From Adiantum capillus-veneris (taxonomy: Eukaryota; Streptophyta; Polypodiopsida; Polypodiales; Pteridaceae), in the NCBI GenBank assembly GCA_014529385.2, contig CM043942.1:19917991-19981990 (forward strand): a DNA stretch of 64,000 nucleotides, written 5' to 3'. The position numbers and the translations under genes are program-made. Position 1 is the stretch's first letter, and each line of letters opens with the position of its first letter. Below, in pieces: positions 34,936-47,505 of the stretch. The notes beneath the pieces are model-generated. The model was given only the letters and a program-made list of their open reading frames with translations, had not been told where the DNA came from and ran no database searches.

Positions 34936-36350
34936 GAATTATTTACATTCTAAAAAGCTCAAATACATTTTCTTGATCCAAAAGAAGCCACCTATAACCA
35001 TATCTAAGGTGTCAACACCCTATCTAGGCACGTACGTGTGCTCGACTAGCGGCACTATGCGAACTTGACTATTCACAATGTGTACATATTGCATCATTTC
35101 TAAAACTTTGAAAGCTCCCAAATGCATGTATATTAATATTTTGTATATATTCCCATGCATACACACGCTACTTTGTACATGCCAAAATCGGTCTAACAAC
35201 AGTTCTTCATAATATGAAGTTGGTGGCATCATTGTTTGACTTGTGAGTGTTTCTACCAGTTGTATGTATCAAATGATTACCTGGTTCTCTTGACGTAAGG
35301 GATGTTACGGGCCAAATATTGGTTGAAGATTGTCTCCTCCTTAAGCTATGTTGTTTGGTTCTATTTGGTATCTTGCCGGTGGCAACAAAGGCTGCATCCC
35401 CCAAGGTCCATATGGGCTTTCCCTCAGGTCATTCACGTTGCAAAAATACTCATCATCTCATGATTGATATACTTTTTCTTGATTTAACACTACTTTAAGA
35501 CACGTGTTGCATTTTCTACTCATGGCGGTTGTCATACATTCGGGTTTTGTGGATAGCTTTGGTTCATCCCTCTAATTTCTTCTTCAACCATTTGATCAAT
35601 ATTTGGTATGGCTGTGATTTGAACATTTTGTTTCATTGTCGATTCACTTGTGGTAGAAAAGGCATTGTTGGTCATATGGTCTGCATCTTTTGCTGCCTCT
35701 CCATAAACCTTACAATTGTCAACTAGTTACAATGATTCTCTAGTGACTTGCTCAAATGTGGTGCATGCTTTCAAGTGCAGGTCCTTTATAAATTATGAGA
35801 GTCTTGTTTTCAAGCCTTGCATGAAGAGAGCTGTTAATCTCTTGTCTGTATTATTTGAAGTGGAGCAAAGCTTCCTTCATTTTCTTGTTCTCTTCCACTT
35901 AAAGGTATAGATTTGAGAAACAGTGTTGTGCTTGACTTTCCATTTAGAGAATTCCTTAGTAAATTCTCATAGAAGCTTCTCTATGTTTTGAAAAACTCTC
36001 TTTTTCAAAGGTTGGAACCATGAAAAATTTGTTCCCTTTAATGTCAGCCCAAATCCCTCATACGGACTATGGAAATTTGCCACCTATTTAGCTCTCTAAA
36101 CTTGCTTAATTTAAAGTTTCTATTCTAGTATAGTGTACTTGATCTTAAATACATCAAGAAAAGAACCCTTGTAGAACACTGACCTAGTACCCGTGGTTGT
36201 TTCCATATCTTTCACTTGGAATAATCACTTCAAGATGTAGAGTTCTAGCCCTTTATCTTGTTCAAAAAACACTTGGCATTTATGAGTTTACAAATGCTTG
36301 ATTAGTTAAAATTTCTAGATTAATCAAAATAATTACGCTTTTGGCACAAA
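34936..36350 (-). pseudogene. Ty3/gypsy gag relic joined to a 3' element end
   Basis: At about 35650-36150 the minus strand reads, over several frames, FHSPYEGFGLTLKG, FSWFQPLKKR and VKHNTVSQIYTFKWKR. This is clearly the same gag type as in the 45.8-kb gypsy element (FHSQFEGFGMTLEG and IKHNTVAQIYNFKQK). Below 35410 a different open stretch follows (35020-35404, motif-free) and then the purine tract at 34926-34935. The whole pol region is missing, so this is an internally deleted element. Confidence 0.7.
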
Positions 36351-36439
36351 ATCTATTCTAGCTTGCAAAATCCTCAAATGAAGTGCAAAGTCAATTTTAG
36401 AAAGATCACTAGGCTCCTTCTGACTAGCTCTAGCTATGA

Positions 36440-37700
36440 CATGAATTTGGTCTTAAACTATGATAGGGGAACATGGATTCCCATCCATGTCCCTTTGTGA
36501 CAGAAAGTCACAAAACTTCACACATTGCATGCCCTTGGTACCTTGACCCCAATAATACTATTTTTGAGTGGTTTGTACCTCATTAGAATAGTTCAAATTC
36601 AAACCCTAAGTATGTCTTAGTATTTTTTTTCTTCAAAATGTTATTGGCCCTTTTTCTTGTCTTTTTGGCTCTTTTGGAAACCTTGCTTTGGGAAATACTG
36701 CTTTCATTGGTCTTTGATATGGGCTAGTGAAGTTTCTGACCAAACTCTTAGATGGGGGCCATGGATGGTGATATATGTTTCATCACTTGTAGACTTGATA
36801 TTTGGCCAACTGATATCTTATGATGTCTATAGTCTACTCCCAAAATTGTTTTGGATTTGGATTACTTTTTGCCAATCAAAAGTGCATTTTTTGGGTTTGC
36901 TCTAACAATTTTTGAGTATTTTTTGTTTTGTGTAAGGTTTCCATCTTTCTAGATGCAGGTAAATAAACTCAAAGCTTTAGGAGAAAGCATTGGGCGTACA
37001 AACAGGTAAATAAATACCTCAAAATCAATTAAAATTAATATTTTTAAAATCCTAAGCATGACAAACCTACAGTTAGGAACTCTCAGAACTAAATTCATAT
37101 AAATTTGACACTGCTATCCCCTCTGGAAGTTTAATTACCACTTTAAATTGCAAAAATAATTGAATGGTTTTTAGTAATCATTTAAGATTAATAATTTCAT
37201 TATAACCCCTAGATATTTTCCCACATATTTACCAAAAATGCAAAAAATAAGCCTGAAAATTAGCAAATTTGATTTTTTAAGTAGTCAAGTGCTGGGAGGG
37301 CAATCACTGACATGCTAGAGACTGATTTAACGGTAGAGGGAGCCATCTTGAGCCAGAGGGAAGCTTGAGCTACAAGTTACTGTCCGTTTCAGCCTGTGAG
37401 TGCCAGAAAAGATATAAATAGAACCTTATTCTTCACAACTTTCATAGACTCAGTCGGAGTCTTGGCGGAAAATCTCTCGTGCAAGAGAGATACTTCAAAA
37501 AAATCACTAAGATAGAAAAATCTAAGTGAATAAGTGAGATAATTATGCTGATCTTCATTAATTAGCCATTTATATCTAATTTTTTAATTAATCTACTAGT
37601 TAAATAAGATAAGACCATACTCTACTATTAATCACTCTCTTATATATTATTAAATTGCAATTTATTATCCCTAAATAATGGGAATTATACTAAACAAAGT
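36440..37700 (+). mobile_element. LTR-like promoter segment, relative of 22.2-23.5 kb
   Basis: 36930-37700 is alignable to 22260-22990. A TATA box, GATATAAATAGAACC, is at about 37411-37425, followed by the shared block CTTCACAACTTTCATAGACT. Further left, an inverted-repeat motif (ACATGGAT, TCCC, ATCCATGT) lies at 36471-36490. Edges, primer-binding site and partner LTR were not established, so the LTR call is an inference from the two alignable copies. Confidence 0.45.
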
Positions 37701-37849
37701 CAGTTCACTCTAAGATAATAATAAAAGCTTGAGTATATTATTAGAAGGCTAGGAAACTTATATCATAATATTGTGATTAATTTATCTAATTAAGTAGACA
37801 AAACTTAGTTGTTTTTAACTATAAAACTAATGGGAACCTTAGTAATGTA

Positions 37850-39100
37850 GCTTAAAAAATCACAAGATATTTATTAGAGTTAAAAAACATTGTTTGGAAC
37901 ACAAAGTAATTATCTTATAAACAAAAAACTTGTTAAGCTATTTAATTAAGCTAAAATTGTCTGATTTTAGTTGTAACTTAAAGAAGTAAATTAAATAATT
38001 AGCTTAGATAACTATAAAGTAATTCTTAGAGCTGGAAAATATTCTTAGCTAGCTGCAATAATTAGCTCATTAACAAAAAAATAGTCTAGCTATTTAATTA
38101 AGCTAAAATTGACTAATTTTGAAGAAATTAGTCAACTGGCTAGATAATTGCAAGGTATTTATTAGAGTTAGAAAACGTCATTAAGTAGTCGTGATAGTTA
38201 TCTAATTTACAAAAAATTGTTTAGATATTTAATTAAGCTAAAATCGACTGATTTTGGGGAAACTAGTAAAGTGGCTTAGATAATTACAAGGTACTTATTA
38301 GAGTTAGAAAACATCATTAAGTAGTCGTGATAGTTATCTCATTTATAAAGAAAATGTTTAGATATGTAATTAAACTAAAATTAATTTCTTTTAGTTTTAA
38401 ATTAATAGGGAAAATTAGTCAACTAGCCTAGATAATTACAAGATAATTATCACATTGAGAAAACATCATTAAGTAGTCTTGATAATTATCTCATTCACAA
38501 AAAATTAGTATAGTTATTTAATCAAGCTAAAACAGACTATTTTTAAATTAATGAGAGAAATTAGCTAACTAACTTGGATATCTACAAGGTAATATCAAAG
38601 CTAGAAAACATTATTACCTAGTTGTGGTAATTATCTCATTAGCAAAAACTTAGTTTAGATATTTGATAAAGCAAAATTTCTTTGATTTTGTTGTAAATTA
38701 CAAAGGGAAACTACTTAACTAATTTAGATTATTACAAGGTAGATATCAAAGCTAGAAAACGTCATTAAGTAATTGTGATAATTATATTAATAACAAAGAA
38801 AAAGTTTAGCTATTTAATTAAGCTAAAAGAGATAGATTTTTACTATATTAAAAAAAAAAGTTAGCTAACATAGATAATAAGATAAAATTTAGATTAAGGA
38901 AACATCATTAACTATCCATGATAATTATCTCATTAACATAAAATTAGTTCAGCTATTTAATTAAGTAAAAAATTACTAAATTTAGCTATAGATTAAAAGA
39001 GGGAAATTAGTTAACTAGCTTGGATTATTACAAGGTAATTATCAGAGTTAGAAAACATCATTAAAAGGTTGAGATAATTATACCATAATTAGTTAATTGG
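37850..39100 (+). repeat. AT-rich tandem array, about eight units of 136-151 bp
   Basis: The phrase TATTTAATTAAGCTAAAAT or a close variant recurs near 37943, 38092, 38228, 38365, 38514, 38659, 38810 and 38951. Each is followed by a block like ACAAGGTA.TTATTAGAGTTAGAAAACATCATTAAGTAGT. Units are clearly diverged. The array lies between the LTR-like segment and a short ORF at 39617, so it is in leader position of a retroelement. Confidence 0.85.
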
Positions 39101-39616
39101 TTTAATTATTATGATAGATCAATTTTTAAAAAAAAGCTAAAACTAAATAAGGATAAGTAGAAACTACGGTTAAAAGTTCTAAGAAAACTACTATAAGTAT
39201 AAACCATCGATAAGAAGCTGAGAAAATTCAATCTTTAGGAGATAATGAATATAATAGATATCAAGCAAAACATAAGCAAATTTTGGGCTTAATAAAGAAA
39301 GGAAAATTTTAAAAAAGGTATAGAAAAGTAATTTAAGAAATCTTATACTAAGAATCTACGGTTTTCTAGTTAAATTTGAAGAAAACACCAATAGGAAAGT
39401 TATCAAAGTTACTGAGGGAATTATCTAGGAAATACTAAGGTATAAAGAATTACAAAAAAGGCATTAAAAACCCGATAAATCTTTTGTAAACAACTAAACT
39501 ACCCTAGGATCTAAGCAATTATGCTAAGAAATGGAAAATACATTGTAGAATGGTAAGAATCAAGATTTTTATAATTTACCTAATAAATAGACGTCCCTTT
39601 TATAAAGATAGAAGTC

Positions 39617-39793
39617 ATGGCTCCAAAGAGGATCCGAGAAAACCCTCAGTCTGATGAAGAAGGCAACATTCCCAAGAAGGCTAGAGCGTCCCACAACCAC
39701 AAGATTGTCCTAGTAGTAGGTCTAAAAATGAAAGCATTCAGGCCCAACACTACAACAAATTCTCCACTAGTCCCATGTGGATCTTCATTATAA
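39617..39793 (+). CDS. Short ORF after the leader array, probable gag start, truncated
   Basis: The ATG at 39617 opens 58 codons starting MAPKRIRENPQSDEEG and containing a basic PKKAR cluster, then a stop. The sequence resembles the beginning of a nucleic-acid-binding gag, and its place after LTR-like and leader repeats fits that. A shift of frame near the stop would extend it by a short stretch (IIIEDEQFKFFFKY). I cannot assign a family. Confidence 0.35.
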   Translation: MAPKRIRENPQSDEEGNIPKKARASHNHKIVLVVGLKMKAFRPNTTTNSPLVPCGSSL

Positions 39794-42556
39794 TTGAAGA
39801 CGAACAATTCAAGTTCTTCTTTAAGTATTAGCAATGCATACGTAAAAGAGGGCGTAAGGAATTAGGAAAAGTGAAACTCGCTGAAAACGAAAGGCATCTT
39901 CCAAGAAAGCAACATGCATTTGTTTGTAAATTAGGAAAGAGTTATTTGGGTTAAGGCTCATTGAATTAGGAAAGATATGATTGATTATCCTTAGGATAGC
40001 TTGTCTCAAGACACCTTCAACTCCTTGGTATATTTTGATGAATAATGATGTCTTTTCAACGACAGATAAGCCGGTTACACCCATGAACAATGAGTTTCTA
40101 CTATGTGTCATTTCTTGATGTTTATACATAAGTTAGGATACCGGTTTTGATCCTAGGGGAGCTGCATGTTTGTATGAGCAACTGGTTTGGTGTATGGGCG
40201 CCTCAAACATTGGGTGATGGGTTTCCACACAGATTATAAATAAGGAATGGGTGTCGATTTTCACCTTAGGTGTGCTTGAGACATGTGGGTACGGGTCAGG
40301 GTTATTAAGAAATATTATAAGTGTCTCGACCCTGTCTTAAGTCTAAAGATGCTTGTTTGCTATAAGACTATTTTTAATGCTAATTTTTAATATTTGTTTA
40401 AAGAAATCATTGTGTTAGGAAGCTAAAAGAAAAAATACTTTAAATGTTAAAAGAGCATGGTAGTAATCAAAAAGCAAAGAGTCATGTGTGAGTGCGGGGT
40501 GGTAAATGGGGATTGACTAAGGTTGTCAATCAAGGATGGGTGGACCTCATTAGTCAGGTAACTATCCATCCCCACACACTAAAATGTTCAGAGAACTTAT
40601 TCACTTGGAAGAGGAGTACACTAGCGGCTGTGCCCTCACATCTGTTAGGGGAAAAAGCGTTGGTTGAAGATACCTTAGCACAACTTACAGAAGTTACAGG
40701 GCCAAAAAAGTTTCGGATTTTTAAAAGGATTTTGTCTCGTTTCCATTGTGAGACAGGACTAGGTCTTCTTCTAGGGCTATAGTCTCAAGCCATTGTCAAT
40801 GGAAAAGGTCTATTCCTTGGATCCTTCTTGTTTAGAGACTCCAACTTTTAGTAGGCCTAGAGACCTTTCATGGACCCCATCTCGACTTTGGTGTTGGTGG
40901 GTTGGAGATCTCTTATTTTGGATCCTTTGACAACTTTTTTGTCATTGTGTCTTTTAGAAAGAGTGCTTCAATTAGTCTCAGCTACCTACTACTTAAATCA
41001 CAACCAAAAACTATGGGGAGGTACATGGGTCACGATCCATGTTTGACTTCATTTTGACATGAAACTTGTTCAGCTAGTTGTCGATGTTCTTTCGAAGCTA
41101 TTCTCCAAAATGTGCTCAAAATTCTTAAATTTTGGTCAATTTGATGTGCTTTTTGTGACTTTTTCCAATTTGTTTGATTTGAGTGTGATTTTGGTTTCTT
41201 TTTTATCCCAAGGCTTTGGTTTTAATTTCTTGGATGCCTTATGTATCATATGGTCTCTATTATGGCTCAAATGATCTCTAGGAAACATGGATAACGATCC
41301 ATGTTCCACGACAGAAAGGAATGAAGCTTATCAAATTACTTTCTGCAAGTCTAATAATACCCTTGGGCACCATCTTTCTTAAATTTGATCAGGTTTTAGG
41401 TTTATAACATCAAATTTTTTTCTTTCTAGAGTTATGGTCTTTCTTGCCCTAAATATGGTTTTCAATAGTCCTTTTTGCCCCGATCTTTTCAAGCCGAGAT
41501 TGATGGTGTTGTTTTCTACTTACCCTACTTCTATGGTGCTAGAAAGAAACTAGGAACAAAAATGAACAACCTGGTGTGAATTAAAATCAGAATGGATTAT
41601 GGAATAGTACTCTCGAGGCATTGAGAATGTTTGAAGAATGAAACATTTTTGGTATCTCACTCACAACTTTCTTTTCCCCTCAAGGATAGATCTAGCCATC
41701 CCTTGACTCTAGACTCTATCAAGCACTAAATCCTTATCAAAGTTTCTTTACTGCTAAAGTATAAATGGTATGAATAAAAGAAGCTTTGGAAATGAAGGCT
41801 CTAAATATGACTAGGTCACTCACCATTTAAGGATCAGTACCTGGTCATAACGCCGATGTTAGTGGGCTGCCGCAAAGGACATCTATAGCATAGGTATTTG
41901 GCACAAACATAATATGTCAATACTCCGGGAAGTGACTCATATGGGGCATGGAGACTCTTTGAGGTTGTCAGTAATCAAGAACTAAACCTATCAAGAAAAC
42001 ATAAAAACTCAACAAGTAAAAACCACTTTCTAATTAAAAAATCACTTATGTCCTATCTTGCCTCTCTAAGTCATCATGCCATTTCATTGACTAAATGAGC
42101 TTGGATCTTCAAGAAACTTTTAGGAAGCTATATTAGGTCTAAGGGCACAAGTCTACAATGTCCAATGTTCATCTAACAAAGTACCAAATCACAATCCATC
42201 ATGGCCTACGCTAGAAACTTGCAATTGAACAACATAAATAGGTCACCATAAGGTCTAATAAAAGTTTTTAATGGCCAAAACGTCAAAAAATAGTGATTTC
42301 AATACTCAAATTTGCATATAAGACTACCCTCAAACCCAAAAGATAATTATGCAAATGTTGTTTTCAAACTTAGGATTTTGGCTTATATACCTGGGGCTTT
42401 TCAAAATGACCAACAATTGGCTCACATGGCTTTGGACTCATGATAAAGTAATACATCCCAAAGCGTAGAAATTTTGGATCAAAATTACAAGGAAATTCTA
42501 GATTCCTACCTGACTTTTTCTAGTACTTGGAGACTTATGACCCAAGGAAATCTTGA
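39794..42556. other. Unassigned DNA, no gene recognised
   Basis: 2.8 kb without motif-bearing frames. The GTG-initiated frame at 40492-40782 (96 codons) and the minus frame at 39821-40129 have no recognisable content. An inverted motif related to the one at 36471 recurs near 41008 and 41287 (ACATGGATAACGATCCATGT). Confidence 0.5.
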
Positions 42557-43283
42557 TGTTGTCAAGTGTTAGCAGCAAGCTAACACGGATACCACGGGTA
42601 CCATTTTTCGGAGTTCTCATTGTAAAAACACTTATTATTTTGATAAATCAAGAATATTGTAAGTCCTAATTTCTGGATAAACCTTGTAATTGATGAGCCG
42701 GGGCTACAAGCTTCCAGACTGTATCAACCTGTCATTACCCATCTTTGGTAGAACTCCCAGATTATTAGTTTTGATCACCAAAAACCTTGACTAAGGTATA
42801 AAAGCCAATTTTTGTAAGTTATCATAGAGTTTTGGATAATGAAATACCAGCGTGAGCTAACGGCACTCACTTCTCTCCTTCTCGCGCTTCTTACTCCCTC
42901 CTTGGTTGTCATATTGCAGTCGCGTTTGTTGCATTGCAACCGCATGTAAGAGCTCTACGCATTGACGTAAACACTTCATGGTATTTCGTAGATTTTGGTG
43001 TCTCCGACCCCTGGCCTAATTTCATTATAAGTAGGAATTTACACTTCAAAATATAAAACTAAGCATAGGCGGGGTATTGGGGATGTGATCGGATTTGATT
43101 TCAGCCACTTGAGTGTAGCATGATTTAGATGCAAGTTTTTAGTTGTTTTTCGAGAGATGGACACCCTCTTGTAGCCTCTATGCACTAGTCGAGTCAGCTT
43201 CATTCCATGGATTGACAATTTAATCATTCTTCTCGCTAATACTGCAATAAGATAGGATAGTGAGGTTAGACACCCGTCACACA
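42557..43283 (+). mobile_element. Probable 5' LTR of the large gypsy element (727 bp)
   Basis: It ends in CACACA directly before a tRNA-Asp-type primer-binding site. A TATA box (GGTATAAAAGCC) is at about 42795-42806 with CT-rich sequence and possible start region downstream. The left edge at TGTTGTCAAG is my choice of the nearest suitable TG and is uncertain. The matching 3' LTR was not found in the window. Confidence 0.55.
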
Positions 43284-43285
43284 TT

Positions 43286-43303
43286 TGGTGCCGTTTCCAG
43301 GAA
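43286..43303 (+). promoter_or_regulatory. Primer-binding site of the large gypsy element (tRNA-Asp type)
   Basis: TGGTGCCGTTTCCAGGAA differs at a few positions from the consensus TGGCGCCGTTGCCGGGGA of Tat/Athila-type elements. Confidence 0.75.
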
Positions 43304-45430
43304 TCGAAGAGACCTAAACTAGGGAAAAACACGAGCGTCTTGTGAAGTTATCCTTTAACTTCCTTTAGGATCACCTAGAGTTCAAAACTTTCTTTTAGAA
43401 ACCGCATAGCCTAAGATTGTCGTCTTTTGCTGTGTAGAGGTAGCTTGGAAGTAATCATACTTGCTGAGTGCCCCTAAGATTGTAGGATTGTAGAAATAGA
43501 TTAGGATTTTGAGGATGATTGATAGACGAGACAAGTTTTAAGATCAATGCTCAGAAAACCATAAAAGACAAGAAAACGAGTGTTTGTGAACACTTTCCAC
43601 AATCCCATTGCATTAGAATTTAGGAGTAGGGTGAGCAGGATTCGAGGTGGATCTCAAAACATTTCTCTCTCTAAAAGAATCATTGTGAGTTGTTATTGGA
43701 AGTTGCAGAATTTCAGGTCTACGGCTAGAAATAGCACGAAAAGACTCCAAACCACTCAATCCAACTGGAGAGTCACGCTTAAAAGTTATCTGAACCAGTG
43801 GATAAGCTAAAGAACACTTTAAGGTAAAAATTTTAAGAGTTAGCCAAAACTCAGATTATTTACTTTTTAATGATATTTTAGGCCAAATTAAGTTTTGACT
43901 TGATTCATAGGCTCAAAATAGCTCATAAAAAGACTGTCAATTGAAAAATTGCAAAATTTTGTTCATTTCAAGCCTGCAGTTAATAATCGTGATTATTAAC
44001 TTTCAGCTCAGATTTGACCAAGGTTCATACCATTGACTCATTCATGTGTACAAACAACGTTTGTAAAGGCACAAAAGATTTGGATCACCAAACTGATAAA
44101 AAACTGGGTAAAAACTAAAGTCTGTACTACTAACTTTCTGAATCTTGAGTGTAAATTGGGAAAAAATTGTCCAAACTTGTTGAAATTTGATTCATAGGCT
44201 TATATTGATGTGATAAACATGTGTACATGCTTAGTTGACCAAAAACATGCAAAAAGCTGCCAGTTGTAAATAATCTGCCTCATTTTTTAACTTTTTTGAC
44301 CAAGTTGGCATAGCACTAGCTTCACCATGTTGTAATATGCCCACAAATAAACCAAATTTGGTAAGATTTGGATCACTAGATTGAAAATTGTGACCAAATT
44401 TGCAAAGCTAGTCTACGGACAAAAAATTGATGACCATTTGACCAAAACTTGTCCAAACTTGATGAAACTTGGCTAGAAACCTTAACTTGAGATGCTTAAT
44501 AGATCTATGTCAAAGTTGGGACAAAAATTTACAAAAATATAGCTGGAGTAAATAATCGCGATTATTTACATCTGCTTCAAAGCTTGGAAGTTTTGCAAAT
44601 TTGAGTATACCACAAGGTCAAGCATATCAAATAGACCCTACAAATCAATTTTGGTGAAATTTGGATCACAAAAGTGAGACTTAAGCCAGATTCTTGAAAT
44701 CAGGGTCTGTAAACACAAAACAATTGATAAAATTGATCAGATTTTGTCCAAACTTGTTGGAACTTGTCCAAGGACTTTAACAGGTTGTATACTTGCCAAA
44801 CCAAGCCAAAAAGTGAAAAAAGCTAGCAAAAGTAAATAATCGCGATTATTCTACTGCTACCCAGGGCCACCAGTTTTGACTTTTGAACTTGTATAGTGTT
44901 AGGCTAGCATAATACAAAGCCAATGGGAAATTTTGGGTTCAGTCGAATCCAAATTGGTACATGTTTACTCAGTTTTCAAGTTGCAGATTAATCATTTGAT
45001 TTTTGCCAAAGACGAATCTGAAAGTCAATTGTTGACTCCCATAGCTCGATTGTGAAGTGATACACACGGACCAATCACAATAGTTAGCAAAAATTATATA
45101 GTCTTTATAGAAGAATACTAGCTAACATGATCAAATTTGTACAGGAATCAGGTTATAGACGAGGAATCAATAGCTTGACAGAAAGTTGCAATCGAATCAA
45201 GTGGAAATTGACAACACGTCAGTCCAAAGGTAAGTACTCTATCCTGGGCTTCATAAGTCTTTATGAACCTTAGATCTGGTTGTGTACTAGGAAATGAGGG
45301 CATACTCGAAGAAACCTCTAGTATCAAGGAGATTCCTTGCACACTATTCTTGAAGAAGTCTTAGACACTTTTTCAGATTCAACATCTAAAATGTCTTCCT
45401 ATTCGACTCACTCGAAAATTCGGAACAACA
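43304..45430 (+). repeat. Gypsy leader with four palindrome-anchored units of about 285 bp
   Basis: A near-palindrome of 22-23 bp built from GTAAATAATCG and its reverse complement starts at 43979, 44266 (decayed right arm), 44548 (perfect) and 44832. Spacings are 287, 282 and 284 bp. Between them a second marker, ATTTGGATCAC, recurs at about 44079, 44367 and 44660, so whole units are repeated, though strongly diverged. No coding frame is visible until about 45391, where a short ATG frame opens and is soon broken. Confidence 0.8.
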
Positions 45431-45739
45431 GTGCGCTATAAGAATATACTCTCTTTTTATAAGACTAGTCGCCATGGAGCTCAGGTTTACCTGGAACCTA
45501 ACGAGGAGTATGCTATTCGCATTGATGACCATGGTATTGAGTTCGAAGAAGAGATTAGGGTAAACAAACAAGGAAAAATGTACATGGACAGAAACAAAAC
45601 TCAGTATGTACAAGTCAAAGACCGTGACGTGATAGAAAAATGGGGGTTAGAAGTAAACCATAATCCCAAATATGTCAGCAAAAGAAGTACCACCAACTTT
45701 AGAAGTCGAAGTAGATTTGAAGCCTTTAAAACGGCTTAG
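45431..45739 (+). pseudogene. Small N-terminal ORF of the gypsy element, function unknown
   Basis: The 102-codon frame probably continues a start at 45391 (MSSYSTHSKIRNNS) after a single frameshift. It contains YLEPNEEYAIRIDDHGIEF and KTQYVQVKDRDVIEKWGLE. I do not recognise the family. It precedes gag and may be the start of the polyprotein. Confidence 0.4.
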
Positions 45740-45833
45740 TACGGATAATCCTAGGATCGGAGTCTATTGTTGGGAGGATAGAAACATAAAAATCTATGGA
45801 ATCTGCATGACAAATCAGGACAATTAACGGCCC

Positions 45834-47505
45834 ATGAAGATCATCTATATCTTCAAGATCAAGGATAAGGGATTAGCAGATCTACCAACCTACCTGTTTA
45901 AGGATTGTCATAAAAACAACTTTGTTATGACGACTCCTAGGGAGGTAGAACAAACCAAATACCAAGGGTATTCCATAAGGGATTGGATATTGGACCAAGA
46001 ACCAAAAAACATTCCAAGAGACAAACACCATGAGAGATCTTCTGAGAGTAATGTGAAGAAACGCGAAACCACCTCATCACGAAGAAAAACGGGTGACACT
46101 AAGGTTGGTCCAAGGCTACATGAGTCACTATTTCCAATAGACTGGTTTGAAGGACTCGGAACAATACCAACTGTCAGGAGAGCAGGAGTTGAACTAAACA
46201 GACATGTCAGACCAGTTGATTTTCAGAAATGGGTCAAAAAATACAGTGGATCAGGAGATCCATACGACCACTTAGAAAGCTTTAAGCAAGTGCTAAGACC
46301 AGAATATATATTCGATTTCCATTCTCAATTCGAGGGGTTTGGAATGACATTAGAAGGAAAAGCATTCACATGGTTCCAAAACATTCCACCAAGGTCAATC
46401 ATGGACTTGAACACATTAGCTCAAGGATTTGTAGCTGCTTGTTCCAAAATGAGGATCAAACATAATACGGTAGCTCAAATCTACAACTTTAAACAGAAAC
46501 ATGGTGAGTTTGTTAGGGATTTGCAACTCGAATGAAACAATACATTGCCAGATGCCCAGGGCTAGAGATACCTGGAGAAGAATGACTCGTATCTTTGTTT
46601 CTAGAGGGACTGCTAAATAAGAACTTCATGCTATACTCTATAGGAAGAAGCATGTAACCCTAGAAGAGTGTGTGTCAGCTACTATTGACTTAGGAGACAA
46701 TTGTAACAGTTTCAACGAAGAAGATGTCCCTAAGGATAACCAAAGCAAGAAAACAACATCCACTAAACCAACATAAGTGGGGATGGCTGTTGTAGCACCA
46801 CTTTCAGCCATAGAAGATATTCTCAAAAGGATGAACGACATGATGAACAACATGCAAAAAGCACCTATGAGGGGACTAGGACAAGGGATACCTGAACAGG
46901 GACAACCAATTAGGCCACAAAAATGGTGTGCAATCAAGGGTAAATGGACCAACCATGAGACCCACGAGTGCTACTTCCTACCAAAGTATGATGGGAATGA
47001 TCAGTACATGCCTATGAGGCCACAAGGACAACCCATGTATAGATATCAACCTAATATGGCCCAAGCTCAAAGACCACCGATGGGTATGGAAAGACCTCAA
47101 CCTGTGTTGGATCAACAAACTCCGTATCCAGGACATAAGGTAGTGCCTGTAAAGTACATGCACTCCAAACGAGTTGTAGATAAACAAGCATTAGTGCCTA
47201 TTACACCCTATGCAGAGCCTAGTCCATCTATAGAAATGGTAGAAGGAGATTTGTATAATTTACATCCACCGCCAATGGAAGAACTTGTGACTTATGCTCC
47301 ACCAAAGCTTGCACCAATGTATTATGTAGCTAATCAAGGTGTCAGACCTCCCATGGTAAGACCCATGATTAAGCCAACAACACGAAACTGTCACAACTGT
47401 GGTGCAGATGATCATTGGAAAAATGAATACCCAGAGCTTGACAAAAACCTCAAGCTAGTTCAAGCCTATTGCATACAATGTTGCAAAAAGGGAGAACAAG
47501 GATAA
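45834..47505 (+). pseudogene. gag: Ty3/gypsy gag of the large element
   Basis: The frame at 45834-46535 contains the gag core: VDFQKWVKKYSGSGDPYDHL, then FDFHSQFEGFGMTLEG, KAFTWFQNIPPRSIMDL and IKHNTVAQIYNFKQK. It breaks at 46535. The second frame at 46777-47505 has a Pro/Met/Gln-rich linker and a zinc knuckle, NCHNCGADDHWKNEY, in which the final Cys is replaced by Tyr. The protein would assemble the particle. Stops between 46535 and 46777 inactivate it. Confidence 0.88.

Noticed and set aside
40492-40782. 96-codon frame
   Set aside because: Opens with GTG, has no recognisable domain and no supporting context.
43979-44853. CRISPR-like regular spacing of a palindromic repeat
   Set aside because: Units are about 285 bp, diverged along their whole length, in plant retroelement leader DNA; there are no short repeats with unique spacers and no cas genes.
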